Source: Dyella jiangningensis (GTDB lineage Bacteria; Pseudomonadota; Gammaproteobacteria; Xanthomonadales; Rhodanobacteraceae). From it: 64,000 nucleotides of DNA. The translations under genes and the position numbers were made by a program. Each line of letters opens with the position of its first letter. Positions within the stretch are counted from its first letter, which is position 1. The notes below the pieces were generated by a model. It was not told the DNA's origin, did no database searches, and saw nothing but the letters and a program-made list of their open reading frames with translations. This document shows positions 1-10,031 of this stretch, one piece after another. The DNA is taken from positions 155,622 through 219,621 of the forward strand of contig NZ_NFZS01000006.1 of the NCBI RefSeq assembly GCF_003264855.1, in the 5' to 3' direction.

Positions 1-1341
1 GGGTACATCGGTTTCGGGGTCGCCATGGCACGAACGCCCCACTGCCGACAGCGTGTCGTTCAACGGATCGACCAGCGCGACCCCGCGGTGCGCCTGCCGC
101 CGCACGAAATGCATCCAGGCCGCCACGGGCACGCACAGGGGCGCGATGCTCCGCTCCTGCGCGAGCGCCTCGCCGATGGTGCTGAGCAGGCGCACGGGCA
201 ACTTCTGCGATCCATCCCATGCGATCTGGGAGAGCCGGTGACGAATGGCCGGGTTGCGGAAGCGCTCGAGGATCGCGTCGATGTAGCTAGGCGCATCGAG
301 GCCTTGCGGCAAGGCGATGACCGGGGCGATGTGCTCGCGCATCAAACGTTCGACGAACGCGGCCAGCGCGGGTTCGGCCATTGCCTCGCCCACGCTGTCG
401 ATCTCCATCAGCGAGCCGAGATAGGCCAGCGACGAATGCGCGCCATTCAGCAGCCGCAGCTTGGCGCGGTCGTAGCCGGCGATGTCCTGGCTCAGCGTGA
501 CGCCGGCCAGCTCCAGCGGCGGGCGGTCGTTGCAGAAGCGATCCTCGACCACCCATTGGGTATAGGTTTCACGCTGGATGGGCCACGCGTCCGTCACGAC
601 CAGCTCGTGCTGCACGCGCTCACGCAGCGCGTCGTCGGTGGCTGGCGTGATGCTGTCCACCATCGAGCAGGGAAACGCGACGTGCACGTCGATCCAGTCG
701 GCCAGCGCACCATCGAGGCGCCGCGCGTACTGCAGCAGCGCGCGGCGCAGGCGATGTCCGTTGTCGGCCAAGTTGTCGCAGCTGAGCACGGTATAAGGTA
801 AAACGCCCCGCGCGCGACGCAGGCGCAGGCCCTCCACAAGATAGCCGATCGCGCTGCGCGGCGTTTGTGGCGCAGCCAGGTCGTGGACGATGTCCGGATG
901 ATGCGCATCCAGGTCGGCACCCGCCAGGCAGTAGCCCTTCTCGGTAATGGTCAGCGTCACCAGCTTTACCTGCGGATCGGCAAGCCGCGCGAGCACGGCC
1001 GCGCCTTCGTCGCGCGCGCACAGCCATTCGCGTACCGAACCGATCACGCGCAGGTGATTCTCGCGACCCAGCAGCGACAAGGCGTAGAGGCCGTCCTGCG
1101 GGCGCAGCATGTCGCGCGCTTCGCTGCTGTGCAGGGATACGCCACAGATGGCCCAGTCTGGAAAACGTGCCAGCAGGTCGTCGAGATACACCGCCTGGTG
1201 CGCGCGGTGGAACGCCCCGGCGCCGATGTGCACGACGCCGATGCGGACCTCGTCCAGCGCGTAAGCCGGGGTCGCCACCGATGCAGGCAGCTCTGCCAAT
1301 GCGCGCTTGGAAAGCCGCTTGAGAACCGAATCCACCATCAT
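1..1341 (-). CDS. uxuB: Fructuronate reductase / mannitol dehydrogenase family (3' end cut by window edge)
   Basis: Partial gene, 447 codons visible; it runs through base 1 without a stop and probably lacks only the last 40 or so residues of a family usually near 490. The N-terminus reads MMVDSVLKRLSKRALAELP, and the family nucleotide-binding motif GVVHIGAGAFHRAHQ is at residues 35-49. The start ATG shares one base with the kdgK stop (TGATG), so translation is probably coupled. The long-chain mannitol dehydrogenase family includes fructuronate, tagaturonate and mannitol oxidoreductases. Placement beside mannonate dehydratase and kdgK points to NAD(H)-dependent interconversion of D-fructuronate and D-mannonate in glucuronate catabolism. 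Specificity is inferred from context, family membership from sequence. Confidence 0.88.
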   Translation of the reverse strand, partial: MMVDSVLKRLSKRALAELPASVATPAYALDEVRIGVVHIGAGAFHRAHQAVYLDDLLARFPDWAICGVSLHSSEARDMLRPQDGLYALSLLGRENHLRVIGSVREWLCARDEGAAVLARLADPQVKLVTLTITEKGYCLAGADLDAHHPDIVHDLAAPQTPRSAIGYLVEGLRLRRARGVLPYTVLSCDNLADNGHRLRRALLQYARRLDGALADWIDVHVAFPCSMVDSITPATDDALRERVQHELVVTDAWPIQRETYTQWVVEDRFCNDRPPLELAGVTLSQDIAGYDRAKLRLLNGAHSSLAYLGSLMEIDSVGEAMAEPALAAFVERLMREHIAPVIALPQGLDAPSYIDAILERFRNPAIRHRLSQIAWDGSQKLPVRLLSTIGEALAQERSIAPLCVPVAAWMHFVRRQAHRGVALVDPLNDTLSAVGRSCHGDPETDVP

Positions 1342-2372
1342 CAACGCTTCACCTCGAAACCGTCCTGCGCGAGATAGGCGTGGATATCCGCCTCGCGCGA
1401 CAGGTTCACGTCGCCGGGAATGGAATGCTTGAGGCAGGTGGCGGCCATCGCGAAGTCGAGTGCCGCCTCGTCGCTCATGTCGCGCAGCAGGCCATGCAGG
1501 AAGCCCGCAGCGAACGCGTCGCCGCCACCAATGCGATCGACGATGCCGGTGAGCGTATGCGGCGCCGTGTGCAGCACGCGATCGCGCCGCGCCAACATGC
1601 CGGACAGCTGATGGTCATCCACGGTGCTGTGCAGACGCGCGGTCGCCACCAGGCGGCGAAGGCTCGGCCAGGCGTCGAACGCGGCGGCGGCCGCGGCGGC
1701 GAAGCGCTCGCCGGCGTCGTCCTGCGTGAACGCCGCACCGAGCACCAGCGCCACGTCACGGTCGTTGCCGAACATCAGTTCGGCATGGTCGATCACTTCG
1801 CGCAGCAGTGCCGGCGCCTTCGCCGCACGCGATCCCCACAGCTTGCTGCGGTAGTTGCAGTCGAAGGAAACACGCACGCCCTTGTCGCGCGCCGCGCGCA
1901 CGGCAGCCAGCGCGGCCTCGGCGGTGACGTCGTTGAGCGCGAGATTGATGCCCGACAGGTGCAGCCATTGCGCGCCCTCCAACTGCCGCGGCCAGTGGTA
2001 GCTTTCCGCCGTGGCCTGCGAGAACACCGAGCCCTCGCGGTCGTACAGCACGTCGGTGGGTCGCTGCATCGCGCCGGGCGTGAGGAAATACAGACCCATG
2101 CGGCCGTCCGCATGGCGCATGCGCGAGGTATCCACGCCATGCCGGCGCAGCTCGCCTGCGGCGGCGTGGCCGATGGCGTTGTCGGGCAAGGTGCTGACCA
2201 TGGCACTGTCGTGGCCAAGGATGGCGAGCGAGCACGCGACGTTGGCTTCCGCGCCGCCGAAGCGGGCATCGAGGCGTGGCGACTGCAACAGCAGCTCCTG
2301 GCCGGACGGCGACAACCGCAGCAGCAGCTCGCCGAAGCAGACGATGCGTGCACGTGGAGAAGGGTGGCTCAT
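1341..2372 (-). CDS. kdgK: 2-dehydro-3-deoxygluconokinase (PfkB family)
   Basis: 343 residues, a normal length for PfkB sugar kinases. The first PfkB signature is visible as GGAEANVACSLAILG near residue 45, and the second, with the catalytic Asp, as DRIGGGDAFAAGFL near residue 290. It should phosphorylate 2-keto-3-deoxy-D-gluconate made by the mannonate dehydratase upstream, giving KDPG for the Entner-Doudoroff aldolase, which is not in the window. The start lies 10 bp after the stop of the GH3 gene and has a GAGG ribosome-binding site about 8 bases upstream. Other PfkB substrates (fructose, ribose) are possible by sequence alone, but the operon makes KDG the best choice. Confidence 0.92.
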   Translation of the reverse strand: MSHPSPRARIVCFGELLLRLSPSGQELLLQSPRLDARFGGAEANVACSLAILGHDSAMVSTLPDNAIGHAAAGELRRHGVDTSRMRHADGRMGLYFLTPGAMQRPTDVLYDREGSVFSQATAESYHWPRQLEGAQWLHLSGINLALNDVTAEAALAAVRAARDKGVRVSFDCNYRSKLWGSRAAKAPALLREVIDHAELMFGNDRDVALVLGAAFTQDDAGERFAAAAAAAFDAWPSLRRLVATARLHSTVDDHQLSGMLARRDRVLHTAPHTLTGIVDRIGGGDAFAAGFLHGLLRDMSDEAALDFAMAATCLKHSIPGDVNLSREADIHAYLAQDGFEVKR

Positions 2373-2382
2373 GCGAAGGTCC

Positions 2383-5094
2383 TCACGGCGTCACCGTGAA
2401 TGTCCTGGTGGCGCGGATGTCGGTGCTGGAGGCGCCGACCTGCACTTCATAACGACCGGGTGCCACGGCGTCGGCATGCTGTTGCTCATCGTAATAGCGC
2501 AGATCCTTCGTCGCCGACACGGTGAAGCGGACCTCGCGCTCTTCGCCCGGCTGCAACGCGATGCGCTGGAAGCCGCGCAGATCCTTCTGCGCCTGTGTGT
2601 CCTTCGCCTGCAACGGGCGCAGATAGAGCTGCACCACTTCGTCGCCCGCGCGACGGCCGGTGTTCTTTACCTTCAGCGTCACGTGCATGCTGCCATCGCG
2701 CGCGATGCTGTCGCGATCAATCGCAAGGTCCGAGTAGCCGAAGCTGGTGTAGGACAGGCCGTAGCCGAACGGATACAGCGGCGTGCCTTCGAAATAGCGG
2801 TAGGTACGGCCGCGCATGTCGTAGTTGTCGAACGCTGGCAGTTTTTCGCTGGCCTTGTAGAAGGTGACCGGCAGTCGGCCGGCGGGGTTCGCCGCGCCGA
2901 ACAGCACGTCGGCCACCGCGTTGCCGCCGCGCTGGCCGGGATACCAGGCCAACACGATACCGGGCACATGCTGCTTGGCCCAGTCGATCGCCAGGGCCGA
3001 ACCGGAGGTGAGCACCATCACCACGGGCTTGCCGGTACGGTGCAGCGCTTCGAGCAGTTTTTCCTGCGTGGCAGGCAGGCGCAGGTCGGTGCGATCACCT
3101 CCGGCGAAGCCGGGGTAGTTCACCTTCATCTCCTCGCCTTCCACGTTGCTGTTGAGGCCGCCGACGTAGATCACCACGTCCGCACGGCGAGCCGCCTCCA
3201 AGGCTTCTTCCAGCGGCGGCTTGGCGCCCGGGAGGCGCCAGGCGAGGCGCACCTCGTGGTTCTGGTTGTTGTTGGCGTACTCCAGGCGCACGTCATAAGG
3301 CTTGTCGGCCTTGAGATCCACGAAAGCGCTGCGGGGGCGCTCGGCGGTGGCGTCGCCGCTCCAGGCGTCGAGCACCAGGCGTCCATCCACGTACAGGCGA
3401 TAGCCATCGCTGGCCGGTGCGCTCAATTCGTAGCGGCCGGACACCGGCGGAAGCAGCTGGCCACGCCAGCGCACGCTGAATTCATGAATCGCCAACGCAT
3501 GATCCGACGGCAGTTCGCCGCGCATGATCAAGTCATCGGTGGGCGTGCCGTGGTCCCACTGGAAGCCGATCTTTGGATCGACGCGCGTGAGCACCGGCGT
3601 CGAGGCAAAGTCGTTACCGCGGAAATACTCGGCCTGGAGGCCGTGCTCGACAGCATCCGCAGCAGGACGCAGGTAGCGCGACTCGATCAGCGCCGCCGTG
3701 CCCTGGCCATCGAAACCCTGCACCAGCGAGGCGCCGTGGGCATAGGTCACTTCCGCCTGCGGCAAGGCCTCGCGAATGCCCTGCAGGATGGTCACCGGGT
3801 CCGCCGGCGTGCCGTGGTAGTTGCCCAGCAGCGCGGTGACGTCGTCGGCGGTGGGACCGATCACAGCCACGTGCCTGAGTTCGCGCGACAGCGGCAGGAT
3901 GCCATCGTTCTTGAGCAACACGATCGACGCCTCCGCTGCGCGGCGCGCCAGTGCGTCATGTTCGGCCGACTGGTTGACCGAGTACGGAATCAGCGCCCAG
4001 CGCACGCGCTCGGGCGGATCGAACATCCCCAAGCGCATGCGTGCCAGCATCAGGCGCTTGAGCGAGATGTCGATGTCCGCTTCGCTGACCAGGCCCTGGT
4101 GCACTGCGTTGACCAGTGCGGCGTAGGTGTGGCCGCAATTGAGGTCGTCACCGTTCTTCACCGCCAGCGCGGACGCTTCTTCGGCGGTCGCCACCATCTT
4201 GTGCCGCGCGAAGATGTCATCGACCGAGTCGCAGTCGGATACCACATAGCCCTTGAAGCCCCAGTCCTTGCGCAGGATCTCTCCCAACAGGCGCGGGCTG
4301 GCCGAGGCGGATTCGCCGTTCACGCGGTTGTATGCGCCCATCACCGCGTCGACGTGGCCTTCCTGCACCAGCGCCTGGAACGCGGGCAGATAGGTATCGT
4401 GCAGGTCGCGCTCGCTCGGGTGCACGTCGAAGTGATGGCGCTCCGATTCCGGTCCGCTGTGCACGGCGAAATGCTTCGCCGTGGCGTCGAGCTTGCGATA
4501 AGTCGGGTCGTCGCCCTGCATGCCGTGCACGAAGGCCACGCCCATGCGCGAAGTGAGGAACGGGTCTTCGCCGTAGGTCTCCTGGCCACGTCCCCAGCGC
4601 GGATCGCGGAAGATGTTGATGTTGGGCGACCAGAACGTCAGGCCTTCGTAGCGGCCGTGCATGTCGTGGCGCAGGAATTCCTGGTGCTTCGCGCGTGCCT
4701 CGTCGCTGACGGCGGTGGCCACCTGTCCCATCAGCGCGGTGTCGAAGGTGGCGGCCAGGCCGATCGCCTGCGGAAACACCGTGGCGCCGCCGGCGCGCGC
4801 CACGCCGTGCAGGCCCTCGTTCCACCATTCGTAGGCGGCCACACCCAGGCGCGGAATGGCCGGCGCGTTGTTCTGCATCTGCGCGACCTTCTCCTCCAGC
4901 GTCATGCGCGAAACGAGATCGGCGGCGCGATCCTCGAAGCTGCGATGAAGATCGAGGTATACCGGCGTCGCGCTCGTCGCCTGCTTCGTGCCGCCCGCGT
5001 GCGGCGCGCACGACGACGTGCCGAGCGCCACCAGTAACGCCACTGCCATGGCCGGTAGCGCCTTGCGCCTGTATGTCGTCATCGTCATCTTCAT
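2383..5094 (-). CDS. Glycoside hydrolase family 3 with PA14 insert, probable beta-xylosidase
   Basis: 903 residues from the ATG at 5094, which has AAAGGA just upstream and lies 10 bp after the GH43 stop. A signal peptide is followed by Cys29 in GTSSC, a poor but possible lipobox, so the protein is exported and perhaps lipid-anchored. The order is GH3 N-terminal barrel (about 45-340), GH3 C-terminal domain split by a PA14 domain (about 485-625), and a C-terminal fibronectin-III-like domain (about 820-895). KHFAVHSGPE at 207 and VVSDCDS at 284-290 are diagnostic; Asp287 is the expected nucleophile, and the SDC form is typical of xylosidases rather than many beta-glucosidases. It would release xylose from the non-reducing ends of xylo-oligosaccharides. 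Beta-glucosidase activity cannot be excluded. Confidence 0.9.
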   Translation of the reverse strand: MKMTMTTYRRKALPAMAVALLVALGTSSCAPHAGGTKQATSATPVYLDLHRSFEDRAADLVSRMTLEEKVAQMQNNAPAIPRLGVAAYEWWNEGLHGVARAGGATVFPQAIGLAATFDTALMGQVATAVSDEARAKHQEFLRHDMHGRYEGLTFWSPNINIFRDPRWGRGQETYGEDPFLTSRMGVAFVHGMQGDDPTYRKLDATAKHFAVHSGPESERHHFDVHPSERDLHDTYLPAFQALVQEGHVDAVMGAYNRVNGESASASPRLLGEILRKDWGFKGYVVSDCDSVDDIFARHKMVATAEEASALAVKNGDDLNCGHTYAALVNAVHQGLVSEADIDISLKRLMLARMRLGMFDPPERVRWALIPYSVNQSAEHDALARRAAEASIVLLKNDGILPLSRELRHVAVIGPTADDVTALLGNYHGTPADPVTILQGIREALPQAEVTYAHGASLVQGFDGQGTAALIESRYLRPAADAVEHGLQAEYFRGNDFASTPVLTRVDPKIGFQWDHGTPTDDLIMRGELPSDHALAIHEFSVRWRGQLLPPVSGRYELSAPASDGYRLYVDGRLVLDAWSGDATAERPRSAFVDLKADKPYDVRLEYANNNQNHEVRLAWRLPGAKPPLEEALEAARRADVVIYVGGLNSNVEGEEMKVNYPGFAGGDRTDLRLPATQEKLLEALHRTGKPVVMVLTSGSALAIDWAKQHVPGIVLAWYPGQRGGNAVADVLFGAANPAGRLPVTFYKASEKLPAFDNYDMRGRTYRYFEGTPLYPFGYGLSYTSFGYSDLAIDRDSIARDGSMHVTLKVKNTGRRAGDEVVQLYLRPLQAKDTQAQKDLRGFQRIALQPGEEREVRFTVSATKDLRYYDEQQHADAVAPGRYEVQVGASSTDIRATRTFTVTP

Positions 5095-5104
5095 TCCGTT
5101 CCTT

Positions 5105-6778
5105 TCAAGGCGTGTCCAGCAGGCGCGCGTACGGTCCCAGCGTGGCGCCGACAAAACCACCGGCGACATCGGTGCTGAGCAGGCTGCCATCGGCGCCGCG
5201 CACCATCAGCTTCCACCCCGAGCCTTCGTTGTAGGCAAAGTCGTAGCGTCCGGCGTCTCCGCTGATCTTCAATTGCAGATGCGTGGGCGCCTTGTCGAAC
5301 GCGGCAGTACCCATGAGCTCGCTGGCCGCACCGCGATGGAGACGCACCGTGAGCAGGTATTTTCCGCCCGCGCGGTGCACGCCGAAGGCATACCAGTAGT
5401 GCTCGTTCTGGAACGCAGCGATGCCCGCCTCGACGCCATCCTGCGCCGGCACGACCAGCTCGGTGCTGGCATCGAACGCCAGATGCTGCTGTGCATGGGC
5501 CAGGAAGGATGGGTTGTGCAGCGTATCGAGGTCCTGCGCCTGCGGTTCGATCGCCAGCTGGCCTGGATGCGAGCGCAGGTCCGCCCATGGCTTGGACGGC
5601 GTGCGGACGAACTGCCAGGAGGCATCCAGTGCGGGCTTGTCGAACTCGTCGCGCCAGGTGAAGTTGCCGCTATGCGGTGCCTGCGAGCCCGCTGCGAGAA
5701 AGGATGGGCCCTGCACCACCTGTGGTATGGCCTTGCCCGCTGGAAGGATGGACGGCCAGCCGTCCTTCCACGTCACGGGCAAAAGAAAGGTTTCGCGCCC
5801 GGTGTTGTAGTGCACGCGGTCATACGCCCGACTCGCGAGAAACACCGCCCACCAGCTGCCATCCTGCCCTTCGACCAGGTCGGCGTGACCGGCGTTGACG
5901 ATGGGCTGGGCGCGGTCGGCAGGCAGATCGCGCTGGGTCAGGATGGGATTGCCCTCGTACGGCACGTACGGTCCCCACACCGCGCGGCTGCGCAGCACCA
6001 CTTCCGAATGCTGCGGACCGGTGCCACCTTCGGCGCACATCAGGTAATACCAGCCATCGCGCTTGTAGACATGCGGCCCTTCGATCCAGATGGGCTTCTT
6101 CGCCGGATCGACACCGCCATCGAGCAGCACCCGACGAGGCCCCGTCAACGCATGCCGCGCCACGTCGAACTGCTGCATCCAGATCGCGCGATGGCCGTCG
6201 TAGCGCGAGCCGCCTTCAGGCACCCCGTTGTTGACGACGTAGGCCTTGCCGTCGTCATCGAAGAACAACGACGGATCGATGCCGCCGGCGAGCGCCGGCA
6301 GCCACACCGGATCGGACCACGGCCCTGCCGGATTCGTCGCGGTGGCGATGAAATTGCCGCCGCTGTCCACGGAGGTGTTGATCACATAGAACGTGCCGTC
6401 GTGATGCGTGATGGCCGGCGCATACAGGCCACGCGACATGCCCTGGCCGTCCAGCTTCACCTGCGACGGTCGGTCGATGACATGGCCGATCAGCGCCCAG
6501 TGAACGAGGTCGCGACTCTCGTACACCGGAAGGCCGGGGAAATACGCGAAGCTGGAATTCACCAGATAATAGTGCTCGCCGACGCGCACGATGCTGGGGT
6601 CGGGGCTGAAGCCGGTCAACACCGGGTTGTAGTAGTGGCCCGGCGGCAGCGGCTGTTCGAACGCAGCGTCGTGGCCGCGGTATTCGAACCAGTCGAACAA
6701 TACCGGCTCCTGCGCATGCACCGCCGCCCCCAGCACCAGGGCCAGCCCAAACGCGACACCACGAAGAACGCGGCGCAT
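5105..6778 (-). CDS. Glycoside hydrolase family 43, beta-xylosidase / alpha-L-arabinofuranosidase
   Basis: 557 residues from the ATG at 6778, which opens a clean signal peptide (MRRVLRGVAFGLALVLGAAV, cleavage after HAQ). The catalytic five-bladed propeller spans about 45-330. The three acidic residues of the family are visible: Asp60 in FSPDPSI (general base), Asp168 in GIDPSLFFDDDG (pKa modulator) and Glu233 in WIEGPHVYKR (general acid). The C-terminal 200 residues look like the beta-sandwich accessory domain common in xylosidase-type GH43 enzymes. It starts 5 bp after the ManD stop, inside the xylan operon. It would trim xylose or arabinofuranose from oligosaccharides in the periplasm; which of the two is not decided by sequence. 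Confidence 0.9.
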   Translation of the reverse strand: MRRVLRGVAFGLALVLGAAVHAQEPVLFDWFEYRGHDAAFEQPLPPGHYYNPVLTGFSPDPSIVRVGEHYYLVNSSFAYFPGLPVYESRDLVHWALIGHVIDRPSQVKLDGQGMSRGLYAPAITHHDGTFYVINTSVDSGGNFIATATNPAGPWSDPVWLPALAGGIDPSLFFDDDGKAYVVNNGVPEGGSRYDGHRAIWMQQFDVARHALTGPRRVLLDGGVDPAKKPIWIEGPHVYKRDGWYYLMCAEGGTGPQHSEVVLRSRAVWGPYVPYEGNPILTQRDLPADRAQPIVNAGHADLVEGQDGSWWAVFLASRAYDRVHYNTGRETFLLPVTWKDGWPSILPAGKAIPQVVQGPSFLAAGSQAPHSGNFTWRDEFDKPALDASWQFVRTPSKPWADLRSHPGQLAIEPQAQDLDTLHNPSFLAHAQQHLAFDASTELVVPAQDGVEAGIAAFQNEHYWYAFGVHRAGGKYLLTVRLHRGAASELMGTAAFDKAPTHLQLKISGDAGRYDFAYNEGSGWKLMVRGADGSLLSTDVAGGFVGATLGPYARLLDTP

Positions 6779-6783
6779 CGTGC

Positions 6784-8034
6784 TCACCAATCCCACATCG
6801 CGCCGTCTTCCAGCCGCGCGATCGGCAGCTGCTTGGGCGCATACGGGTAGCGAGCGGCGAGCTTCTCGTCGATGGTGACGCCGTGGCCGGCGCTCTCGCC
6901 GCAATGCAGGCGGCCGGCGCGGAATTCATAGTCGTGCGGGAAGACTTCGTTCGCCTCGTCGGAGTGGAACATGTACTCCTGGATGCCGAAATTCGGCACC
7001 CACGTGTCGAAGTGCAGCGCGGCACCCATGCAGACGGGCGAGAGGTCGGTGGCGCCGTGGAAGCCCGTGCGCACCTGGTGAAGCGCGGCGAAATCCGCCA
7101 GACGACGCAAGTGCGTGATGCCGCCGCCATGCACGATGGTGGTGCGGATGTAATCGATCAGCTGGTTCTCGATCAGGTGCTTGCAGTCCCAGATCGAGTT
7201 GAACACCTCGCCTACCGCCAGCGGCGTCACCGAATGCTGGCGAATCAGCTCGAAGGATTTCTGGTTCTCCGCCGGCGTGCTGTCTTCCAGCCAGAACAGG
7301 CGATACGGCTCCAGGCTGCGTGCCAGGCGGGCAGCCTCGATCGGCGTGAGGCGATGGTGCACGTCGTGCAGCAGTTCCACGTCGTCGCCATGGTCGGCGC
7401 GCAGGCGCTCGAACAGCTTGGGCACCACGTCGAGGTAGCGCGGCGTGGACCATACCGTTTCGGCGGGCAACTCGCTTTCGGCCGGCTCGTAGGGCTTGCC
7501 GCCGACCGAGATGCCGTAGGCCTTCTTCACCCCCGGCACGCCGCACTGCGCGCGGATGGCGAGGAAACCCATCTCCCTGAAGCGTGCCACCTCGTCGCTG
7601 GCCTCGCTGATGTCGCGGCCGTTGGCGTGGCCATACACCAGTGCGCCCTCGCGCGAGCGGCCGCCCAGCAGCTGGTAGATCGGCAGGCCGGCCATCTTGC
7701 CGAGGATGTCCCACAGCGCGACGTCGACGGCGGCGATCGCGGTCATGGTGACCGGGCCACGGCGCCAGTACGCGCCGCGGTAGAAGAACTGCCAGATGTC
7801 CTCGATGCGGCCGGCATCGCGTCCGATCAGGTTCGGCACCACGTGGTCCTGCAGGTACGACGCCACCGCCAGTTCGCGTCCGTTGAGCGTGGCGTCGCCC
7901 AGGCCGGTGACGCCCGAGCGCGTCACGATCTTCAGCGTGACGAAGTTGCGGCCCGGGCAGGTCACGATGACCTTGGCCTCGACGATCTCGCGGTCGCGCG
8001 CGGAACCCTGGTGGTCGATGGGAGCGGTGCTCAT
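6784..8034 (-). CDS. manD: D-mannonate dehydratase, enolase superfamily (ManD)
   Basis: 416 residues. The residues known for Novosphingobium ManD all appear with a constant offset of 14: Arg161 and Tyr173 (base dyad), Asp224, Glu250 and Glu276 (Mg ligands), His226 (acid) and His326. This is strong evidence for the high-activity mannonate dehydratase branch rather than an uncharacterised RspA-like paralogue. It dehydrates D-mannonate to 2-keto-3-deoxygluconate in the cytoplasm and replaces the unrelated Fe-dependent UxuA. Its ATG overlaps the stop of the esterase gene by four bases (ATGA), which indicates translational coupling. It sits in the middle of the GH67-to-uxuB operon. Confidence 0.93.
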   Translation of the reverse strand: MSTAPIDHQGSARDREIVEAKVIVTCPGRNFVTLKIVTRSGVTGLGDATLNGRELAVASYLQDHVVPNLIGRDAGRIEDIWQFFYRGAYWRRGPVTMTAIAAVDVALWDILGKMAGLPIYQLLGGRSREGALVYGHANGRDISEASDEVARFREMGFLAIRAQCGVPGVKKAYGISVGGKPYEPAESELPAETVWSTPRYLDVVPKLFERLRADHGDDVELLHDVHHRLTPIEAARLARSLEPYRLFWLEDSTPAENQKSFELIRQHSVTPLAVGEVFNSIWDCKHLIENQLIDYIRTTIVHGGGITHLRRLADFAALHQVRTGFHGATDLSPVCMGAALHFDTWVPNFGIQEYMFHSDEANEVFPHDYEFRAGRLHCGESAGHGVTIDEKLAARYPYAPKQLPIARLEDGAMWDW

Positions 8035-10031
8035 GGATGCTTTTCCTGATCAGCGGAAGACGTGGAGAGCGACAGCTCGAACGGGCCTGCCGGCAGGCCC
8101 GAGCCGTCATAGAGGGTGCAGATGGGACTGTCGGCCCAGCAGTAGCGCACGCGGGCAATCGACGCCGCGGGCATCGATGCGTGCAGCACTACCTGGTTGC
8201 CATGGGTGTCGGCATCGGCGTAATGGCAGGTATTCGCCTGAACGCCGCACAGTTCGAAGCCGATCGGGTGATCCGCGCCGTACGCCACCATCGGCTCCGT
8301 GACATCGCGGAAGCTGAGCGTCACCGTGTCGCCGTCGCGCTGCGCGCTCGCGACCACCGGGCCGGAAGGCGGCAACGCTTCGCCGTACACTACGTGACGC
8401 GCGGCGCGTGCAAGGCGGCGCCCCAGTTCCTGCTTGTTGGCCGGATGGATGTCCGTGCGCTCGCCGATATCCACCGCCACGGCGAGGCCCGAGTGCTCGT
8501 CCTTCGCCGCGGCAAGACGCTGCGCCTCGCGCACTTCGGCCGAGCCGCTTTCCACGGGGTGCGTCGGCGCCGGCCCATAGCCGGCCAGCTGGATGATCAG
8601 CATGGGCAGCTGCGCGCCGAACTGTGCGCGGAAATCCTCGCGCAATCCTTCGAGCAACCGGCGGTAGTTGCCGGCGTCGCCTGTATTGGATTCGCCCTGG
8701 TACCACAACGCACCGCGCACACCGTACGCGCCGAGCGGCGCGATCATGCCGTTGTGCAGCGTGGCCAGGCCAGCGGTGGGGTGCCACGGCAGGCTCGGCG
8801 GCGAGCCGTAGGACCTGGGCACGACCTGGTATTCCCAGTCGCCCAACGGCACCGACGATCCGTCGCCCAGTCGCAGCGCGCGCTTGTCGGCCGGACCGTA
8901 CAGGCCGTCGTCGCGATAGGTACCCAGCACGTTGATGGCGATCAGGTTGTCACCCTCGTGCAGCGTGCCGGGCGGCAGCTTGTAGGTACGTTCACCGCCG
9001 TAACCGGTGCCGATCCAATGACCGTTCACCCACGTCTGGTCGGTCTCGTTGATCGCACCCAGCGACAGCTCGTTCGCCTGCTCCGCCTGCGCCTTGCTCA
9101 GCTTCAGCGTGGTGCGATACCACAGCGTGCCAGTGAAGTTGGCCAGCTCCGGCACGCCCCAGCGCTGCCACGCGCCCTTGTCGAGCGGCGCATGTTGCCA
9201 GCCCTGATGCGCGACGCGCGCGGGGTTCCACGGCTCATTGCTTTCGCTCACGCCCGGCCGCGAATGCCACCACGCCTGCCACTGGCGGCTCCATTGTTCG
9301 CCGGCCTGCGCCGGATCCGTCTGGTGCATCGCCAGCAGGTCGAGCCCCTGGTCGAAGCCGCCCACCTTGCGCAGCGCCCGCATGCTCATCCACGGTTCGA
9401 TGCGCGAACCGCCCCAGGCGGAGACGATCAGGCCCATCGGCACGTCCTGCGTCTTCTGCAGTTCGCGCGCAAAGAAGTAGCAGGTGGCAGAGAACTCGGC
9501 GACGGTGTCGGGCGTGGTCTTCAACCAGTGATCGGTGGCCGGGATCGCGTCCAGCGGCATGACGCTGCTGACGTTGTCGACCGTGAGCATGCGGATGCGG
9601 TCGTTGTCGGCGTTCTGCACCTCCGAGCGCGCATCGAGCGCGCGCTTGACCTGCAGCACCATGTTCGACTGTCCCGAACACAGCCATACGTCGCCCACCA
9701 GCACGTCATCGATGCGTTGCGAGGCACCGCTGGCCGTCGTCACGTTCAGCGCATAGGGACCACCGGCCTTGAGCGCCGGCAGTTTCGCCTGCCAGCGTCC
9801 CTGCGCATCGGCGCGCGCGTCGATGCGCTTGCCGGCGAATTCGACCGTCAGCTTCTCGCCGGCCTTGGCATGGCCCCACACGGGGTTCGCATGCTCGCGC
9901 TGCAGCACCGCGTGATCCTGGAACAACGGGTTGAGCAGCGTGTCGTCGGCTTGTGCAGCGAAGGCGACCAGAGGAAACAACGCGGCGAACGTCGCGACGA
10001 GGCGGCGCGTCATGGAGACATCATGGCTCAT
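8031..10031 (-). CDS. Secreted SGNH-type carbohydrate acetylesterase (sialate O-acetylesterase-like)
   Basis: 666 residues. The first ATG (10031) overlaps the GH67 stop as ATGA; a second in-frame ATG at 10013 would give an equally good signal peptide ending FAAQA. Family hallmarks are GQSNM at 120-124 (nucleophile Ser122), WYQGESN in the second half, and DIHP near the C-terminus (catalytic Asp/His). A jelly-roll sugar-binding insert lies between about 290 and 410 ([10 protein letters not shown]... to GTGYG). The family removes acetyl groups from sugars. Beside alpha-glucuronidase and xylosidases the likely substrate is acetylated (glucurono)xylo-oligosaccharide rather than sialate. No sialic acid genes are nearby. 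Confidence 0.87.
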   Translation of the reverse strand: MSHDVSMTRRLVATFAALFPLVAFAAQADDTLLNPLFQDHAVLQREHANPVWGHAKAGEKLTVEFAGKRIDARADAQGRWQAKLPALKAGGPYALNVTTASGASQRIDDVLVGDVWLCSGQSNMVLQVKRALDARSEVQNADNDRIRMLTVDNVSSVMPLDAIPATDHWLKTTPDTVAEFSATCYFFARELQKTQDVPMGLIVSAWGGSRIEPWMSMRALRKVGGFDQGLDLLAMHQTDPAQAGEQWSRQWQAWWHSRPGVSESNEPWNPARVAHQGWQHAPLDKGAWQRWGVPELANFTGTLWYRTTLKLSKAQAEQANELSLGAINETDQTWVNGHWIGTGYGGERTYKLPPGTLHEGDNLIAINVLGTYRDDGLYGPADKRALRLGDGSSVPLGDWEYQVVPRSYGSPPSLPWHPTAGLATLHNGMIAPLGAYGVRGALWYQGESNTGDAGNYRRLLEGLREDFRAQFGAQLPMLIIQLAGYGPAPTHPVESGSAEVREAQRLAAAKDEHSGLAVAVDIGERTDIHPANKQELGRRLARAARHVVYGEALPPSGPVVASAQRDGDTVTLSFRDVTEPMVAYGADHPIGFELCGVQANTCHYADADTHGNQVVLHASMPAASIARVRYCWADSPICTLYDGSGLPAGPFELSLSTSSADQEKHP

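Noticed and set aside
2011..5037. A 1008-codon plus-strand open frame opposite the GH3 gene
   Set aside because: It is antisense to a gene with full catalytic motifs; long open antisense frames are expected at this G+C content. It has no recognisable domains.
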